This document shows, in pieces, positions 6,876-10,394 of a stretch of DNA of 10,394 nt. The DNA is from Lactobacillus sp. UBA5815 (GTDB taxonomy: Bacteria; Bacillota; Bacilli; Lactobacillales; Lactobacillaceae), in the NCBI GenBank assembly GCA_002417825.1, contig DICX01000024.1:1-10394 (forward strand). Direction: 5' to 3'. Numbering within the stretch: the stretch's first letter is position 1; each line of letters opens with the position of its first letter. The notes beneath the pieces were generated by a model. That model was not told where the DNA came from, made no database searches, and saw nothing but the letters and a program-made list of their open reading frames with translations. A program made the position numbers and the translations under genes.

Positions 6876-7601
6876 ATGACTTTAACGCCAATGGAAATCC
6901 ACAATAAGCATTTCAATACAAAAATGCGCGGGTATGATAAGGAACAAGTTGATAGTTTTCTTGATCGTATCGTAGATGCTTATGGAGATGCCCTAGACAA
7001 AATCGTTGACTTGAAAAATGAAAATGCAAAATTACAAAATGAAGTTGCGCATTATATACAAGTCAAAGATTCTTTGAATGCTTCTTTGCTTGAAGCACAG
7101 GATACAGCATCACAGGTAAAAGCAAAGGCACAAAAGCAGGCAAAAGAAATTGTTGGCCAAGCCAATAAAAAAGCTGCAGACCAGATTAAGACACTAGAAG
7201 CACAACAGGTCAGCTTGAAAAATGACTATGAACTGCTAAAGGGTAAAATTGCTGATTTTCGTGTCCAAACAAAGTCATTGTTGAAAGCACAACTTGAACA
7301 ACTAGATGATGATTCATGGCAAGTCTATTTGGATCAATATTATGGACGTCAACGGTTGTATCCGGCAGATGGTGGTGAACCCGTCTTACCAGATTCAGAA
7401 AATGATGATGAGGCTGCTTCAAAAGCTTCTACACCTATTGACAATCATACTGCTCCTGCCGTAAACTCAAAACATGGGTCAGTATCTAATGCGTCTAAGG
7501 TGACGCCAGAACCTGTTTCTGTCTCGCCTCAAGCGCCTAAGCCCAGTGGTGTGACTGGTCCAGTTATTGTTTTTCCAGAAGACTACAAAAATCATAAGTA
7601 A
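6876..7601 (+). CDS. divIVA: Cell division / polar scaffold protein DivIVA
   Basis: DivIVA assembles on negatively curved membrane at septa and poles and acts as a scaffold for division and wall-growth proteins. The 241 residues begin with the diagnostic membrane-binding domain: MTLTPMEIHNKHF, then MRGYDKEQVDSFLDRI (residues about 18-33). A long coiled coil follows (about 35-140, rich in Ala, Lys, Gln and Glu). The tail (about 165-241) is Pro/Ser/Thr-rich and looks disordered. Proteins in lactic acid bacteria are often longer than the 164 residues of Bacillus because of this kind of tail. Start ATG 6876 has GAAGGGG at 6863-6869. The gene has its own strong promoter and is set off by an 85-base gap from ylmH. 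No clear terminator follows it before the ileS leader. Confidence 0.96.
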   Translation: MTLTPMEIHNKHFNTKMRGYDKEQVDSFLDRIVDAYGDALDKIVDLKNENAKLQNEVAHYIQVKDSLNASLLEAQDTASQVKAKAQKQAKEIVGQANKKAADQIKTLEAQQVSLKNDYELLKGKIADFRVQTKSLLKAQLEQLDDDSWQVYLDQYYGRQRLYPADGGEPVLPDSENDDEAASKASTPIDNHTAPAVNSKHGSVSNASKVTPEPVSVSPQAPKPSGVTGPVIVFPEDYKNHK

Positions 7602-7747
7602 TTTTTAAACTGACAGTAAAACTAAAAAAGTTTCAGCGATCTGGTGATGGTGGAAGACTAGACAATCTTAAATAGTTGATCAGCTGCCGATGAGTTTAAA
7701 CGTTGTTGCGCGATATGCAAGTTTAAGTGGAACAGAAATGTTCAATT

Positions 7748-7775
7748 TAGGTGGTACCACGACAGTCTCGTCCTA
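7748..7775 (+). promoter_or_regulatory. T-box antiterminator with tRNA acceptor-binding bulge
   Basis: TAGG (7748-7751) pairs with CCTA (7772-7775), and ACGA (7759-7762) pairs with TCGT (7768-7771). Between them the seven-base bulge TGGTACC (7752-7758) is exposed. Its TGGT can pair with the ACCA end of uncharged tRNA, and the last T matches an A discriminator, as tRNA-Ile has. This fold uses bases 7768-7775, which also form the 5' arm of the terminator, so the two structures exclude each other. Confidence 0.88.
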
Positions 7776-7795
7776 TTAGGATCGAGACTTTTTTG
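7764..7795 (+). terminator. Regulated intrinsic terminator of the ileS T-box
   Basis: AGTCTCG (7764-7770) pairs with CGAGACT (7783-7789), and TCCT (7771-7774) pairs with AGGA (7778-7781) around an ATT loop. One T (7782) is bulged. The 3' arm runs into six T (7789-7794). It ends 18 bases before the ileS ATG and should form when charged tRNA-Ile fails to stabilise the antiterminator. Confidence 0.93.
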
Positions 7796-7812
7796 TTTAA
7801 GGAAGGAAAATT

Positions 7813-10394
7813 ATGCGAATCAAGGAAACATTAAATTTGGGAAAAACCAAATTTCCAATGCGCGGTAATTTGCCCAAACGTGAAGGCGAATGGCAAAAGG
7901 AATGGGAAGAAAATAAACTTTATACGCAGAGACTTAAGATCAATCAAGGCTGTCCAACGTTTATCCTTCATGATGGTCCTCCGTTTGCCAATGGTAATAT
8001 TCACATGGGGCATGCTTTAAATAAAGTTTCGAAAGATATCATTGTTCGTTACAAAAACATGTCAGGTTATTATGCACCATTTGTTCCTGGCTGGGATACA
8101 CACGGACTACCTGTTGAACAGCAATTGGCTAAAAAAGGTATCGATCGCAAAGCAATGCCAATGTCACAGTATCGTGAACTGTGTCGAAAATATGCAGAGT
8201 CACAAATCGATAAACAGCGCAAAGATTTTAAACGCTTGGGAATCATGGCAGATTGGGATAATCCATATATCACTTTGCAACCAAAATTTGAGGCAGCTGA
8301 AATTCGTCTGTTTGGCAAGATGTACGAAAAAGGATATATCTACAAAGGGAAAAAGCCTGTTTATTGGTCACCTTCTAGTGAATCAACGTTGGCCGAAGCT
8401 GAGATTGAATACAAAGACATTACGGCACATACCATTTATGTTGCATTCAAATTGACGGATGGGAAAGGGAAACTTGAACCAAAAGATACTTATTTTGTCA
8501 TTTGGACAACGACACCATGGACGATCCCAGCTAACGAAGCAATCTGCGTTAATCCTAAATTTGATTATGATGTGGTTCAAGTCTCAGATAAACGTTATGT
8601 CGTTGCTGATGGGCGCTTGGCTTTTATTGCACAAGAACTTGGATGGACAGATTATCATGTCCTTAAAACCTTAAAGGGATCCGATTTAGAATATATGAAA
8701 GCAGCTCATCCACTTTATCCTGATCGAGAATCTCTACTGATCGAAGGACTCCACGTTACTTTGGATGAGGGAACTGGTTTGGTTCATACAGCACCAGGCT
8801 TTGGTGAAGATGATTATAATGTGGGCCAAAAGTATCATTTACCCGTCTTCAGTCCTGTTGATGAACATGGCTGTTATACGGATGAAGTTCCTAATCACGC
8901 GGGTGTCTTTTATGCTAAAGCAGATACCATCATGATTGATGAACTTAAAGAACATGGTGCATTACTGAAAGAAAAAGATATCGTTCATGCTTATCCACAT
9001 GATTGGCGCACGAAAAAACCGGTTATCTTTCGCGCAACAACACAATGGTTTGCTTCAATTGCTCCGTTTAGGGCACAATTATTGGATCAAATTCAAAACG
9101 TTGATTTTATGCCAAGTTGGGGTAAAACGCGTCTTTATAATATGATCAAAGATCGTGGTGATTGGGTGATTTCAAGGCAGCGTGCATGGGGCGTTCCGCT
9201 TCCAATCTTTTATGCAGAAGATGGGACACCGATCGTGACACCAGAAACGATTGCACATGTTGCAGCTGTTTTTGAAAAAGAGGGTTCTAATGCTTGGTTT
9301 ACACATTCTGCACAAGAATTACTCCCTGAGGGCTTTACAAGTTCACATTCACCAAATCATAAATTTACTAAAGAAAAAGATATCTTAGATGTTTGGTTTG
9401 ATTCTGGGTCATCACATACGGCAGTTCTTAAACAACGTCCAGAATTAAGCTTTCCAGCTGATCTTTATCTTGAAGGTAGTGACCAATATCGGGGCTGGTT
9501 TAATTCTAGTTTGATCACGAGTGTTGCAGTCAATGATCAGGCACCATATAAAGCAATCTTGTCTCAAGGATTCGTATTTGATCAAAAGGGACAAAAAATG
9601 TCTAAATCCTTAGGAAACATTATTTCACCAAACGATATCATTGCTCAAATGGGTGCTGAAATTGTTCGTCTGTGGGTTGCTTCTGTAGATACAACTTCAG
9701 ATGTTGCCGTTTCTAAGGGAATTTTGCAGCAGATTTCTGAAAGTTATCGTAAGATTCGTAATACATTGAGATACATGCTGGCTAATACGAGTGATTTTGA
9801 CCCTCAAAAGAACACTGTTCCTTACGAAAAATTAAGATCAGTTGATCAGTATCTGCTGATCAGAACGAATAAATTGGTTTCTTCTTGTGAAGAGGCATAT
9901 GATCGTTATGATTTTACAAGTGTCTATAAAGCAATTTTTGCTTTTTTGACCAATGAACTTTCATCTTTTTATTTGGATTTTGCAAAAGATGTCCTTTACA
10001 TAGAAGGTGTTGATAGTTTAGCACGCCGCTCGATGCAAACAGTCATTTATCAGGTACTGGTTAAAATTGTGAAACTTCTAACGCCGATTTTGCCACATAC
10101 GATGGAAGAGGTATGGCATTACTTACCTGAAAAAGAGGATTACGTTCAATTGACGCAAATGCCTAAGGTTGTGCATTTTGCTGACGAAGAAGAAGTTTCT
10201 AAATTATGGGCATCTTTCATGGACTTTCGTGATGATGCTTTGAAGGCCTTGGAAGAAGCACGTGGTAAAAAACAGATTGGTAAATCTTTCGAAGCACACT
10301 TAACGGTTTACCCGACTGAAAAAACAGCCAAAATGTTAAACGACTTAAATGCCAACGTTCAGCAAATTTTGATTGTTTCTAAGTTTGATATAGT
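7813..10394 (+). CDS. ileS: Isoleucyl-tRNA synthetase (3' end outside window)
   Basis: IleRS charges tRNA-Ile with isoleucine and edits misactivated valine; it acts in the cytoplasm. From ATG 7813, with GGAAGG at 7801-7806, the frame stays open to the right edge: 860 codons of a protein usually about 930 long. Class I motifs are present: HMGH (64-67, the HIGH motif, preceded by DGPPFANGNI) and KMSKS (595-599). WDTHGLPVEQ follows HMGH at a typical distance. The CP1 editing domain shows TTTPWT (232-237) and GTGLVHTAPGFGEDD (320-334), including the editing aspartate D333. The start of the anticodon-binding domain is visible. The C-terminal zinc-binding end lies beyond the window. The sequence resembles the ordinary bacterial type rather than the eukaryote-like, mupirocin-resistant type, judged by eye. 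Expression is controlled by the T-box leader just upstream. Confidence 0.97.
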   Translation, partial: MRIKETLNLGKTKFPMRGNLPKREGEWQKEWEENKLYTQRLKINQGCPTFILHDGPPFANGNIHMGHALNKVSKDIIVRYKNMSGYYAPFVPGWDTHGLPVEQQLAKKGIDRKAMPMSQYRELCRKYAESQIDKQRKDFKRLGIMADWDNPYITLQPKFEAAEIRLFGKMYEKGYIYKGKKPVYWSPSSESTLAEAEIEYKDITAHTIYVAFKLTDGKGKLEPKDTYFVIWTTTPWTIPANEAICVNPKFDYDVVQVSDKRYVVADGRLAFIAQELGWTDYHVLKTLKGSDLEYMKAAHPLYPDRESLLIEGLHVTLDEGTGLVHTAPGFGEDDYNVGQKYHLPVFSPVDEHGCYTDEVPNHAGVFYAKADTIMIDELKEHGALLKEKDIVHAYPHDWRTKKPVIFRATTQWFASIAPFRAQLLDQIQNVDFMPSWGKTRLYNMIKDRGDWVISRQRAWGVPLPIFYAEDGTPIVTPETIAHVAAVFEKEGSNAWFTHSAQELLPEGFTSSHSPNHKFTKEKDILDVWFDSGSSHTAVLKQRPELSFPADLYLEGSDQYRGWFNSSLITSVAVNDQAPYKAILSQGFVFDQKGQKMSKSLGNIISPNDIIAQMGAEIVRLWVASVDTTSDVAVSKGILQQISESYRKIRNTLRYMLANTSDFDPQKNTVPYEKLRSVDQYLLIRTNKLVSSCEEAYDRYDFTSVYKAIFAFLTNELSSFYLDFAKDVLYIEGVDSLARRSMQTVIYQVLVKIVKLLTPILPHTMEEVWHYLPEKEDYVQLTQMPKVVHFADEEEVSKLWASFMDFRDDALKALEEARGKKQIGKSFEAHLTVYPTEKTAKMLNDLNANVQQILIVSKFDI
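9928..9947 (+). other. Weak hairpin plus T-run inside ileS
   Basis: AAAGCAA (9928-9934) can pair with TTGCTTT (9938-9944) over seven pairs, only two of them G-C, with a TTT loop and three more T after the arm. It resembles a weak terminator but lies in the codons for a Lys-Ala-Ile-Phe-Ala-Phe stretch, where Phe codons explain the T-runs. I list it for comparison with the stronger hairpins in divIB and ylmH and do not claim a function. Confidence 0.15.

Larger units (their letters stand above)
7615..7796 (+). ncRNA. T-box riboswitch leader of ileS (tRNA-Ile sensing)
   Basis: The gap between divIVA and ileS holds a T-box leader, which binds uncharged tRNA and allows transcription of the synthetase gene when isoleucine charging is low. 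The Stem I apex contains GGTGATGGTGGAAG (7643-7656) flanked by CTGGT/ACTAG. An ATC triplet at 7665-7667, on the 3' side where the specifier is expected, reads isoleucine and agrees with the gene downstream. AACTA (7620-7624) and TAGTT (7673-7677) may close Stem I. A Stem III-like hairpin pairs TTAAAC (7696-7701) with GTTTAA (7721-7726). The conserved T-box sequence, antiterminator and terminator follow. The 5' boundary is approximate. No convincing promoter was found immediately upstream. Confidence 0.92.

Noticed and set aside
7616..7640. Possible divIVA terminator, AAACT/AGTTT around an A-rich loop.
   Set aside because: Only five weak pairs and no T-run after the stem; the bases more likely belong to the T-box leader.
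8042..8674. Plus-strand open frames in another frame within ileS.
   Set aside because: The ileS frame is continuous there with intact catalytic and editing motifs; the alternative products have no recognisable features.
9843..9862. Inverted repeat TGATCAG / CTGATCA with further TGATCA-like copies nearby in ileS.
   Set aside because: The repeat unit is itself nearly palindromic, it is fully explained by coding sequence, and no T-run or regulatory context follows.

Overview
This is a core-genome stretch of an AT-rich Gram-positive bacterium of the order Lactobacillales, most likely a Lactobacillaceae member; the genus cannot be fixed from the sequence alone. The reasons are the gene order (murD, murG, divIB, ftsA, ftsZ, sepF, yggT, ylmH, divIVA, ileS, all on the plus strand), a T-box tRNA-sensing leader in front of ileS, and the presence of DivIB, SepF and DivIVA. 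It is the downstream half of the division and cell-wall (dcw) cluster. The ylmD and ylmE genes that lie between ftsZ and sepF in some Firmicutes are absent here.

Layout. Positions 1-1580 hold the end of murD and all of murG, joined by a 4-base overlap; both make peptidoglycan precursor. divIB (1609-2457) encodes a bitopic divisome protein. A 61-base gap with a candidate promoter leads to ftsA (TTG start at 2519) and ftsZ (3899-5266). sepF, yggT and ylmH (5281-6790) are packed with 1- and 4-base overlaps, which points to translational coupling. divIVA (6876-7601) has its own near-consensus sigma-A promoter at 6797-6825. The roughly 210 bases between divIVA and ileS hold an isoleucine T-box leader with a clear antiterminator/terminator switch. 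ileS begins at 7813 and runs off the right edge with about 860 codons visible.

How the genes work together. MurD and MurG supply lipid II. FtsZ forms the ring, FtsA and SepF anchor it to the membrane, DivIB belongs to the DivIB-FtsL-DivIC subcomplex, and DivIVA marks curved membrane at septa and poles. YggT is a small membrane protein and YlmH an S4 RNA-binding protein; both accompany the division genes in Firmicutes. IleRS is a housekeeping enzyme controlled separately by uncharged tRNA-Ile.

The genes are ordinary, and I see no mobile element, CRISPR array, defence system or undescribed multi-gene system. The unexplained signal is regulatory. Two sense-oriented hairpins followed by T-runs lie inside coding sequence near the 5' ends of divIB (1725-1752) and ylmH (6047-6082). 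Each sits upstream of an internal promoter, for ftsA and divIVA respectively. This may mean that the cluster is cut into transcription modules by translation-sensitive intragenic terminators, which is an inference.
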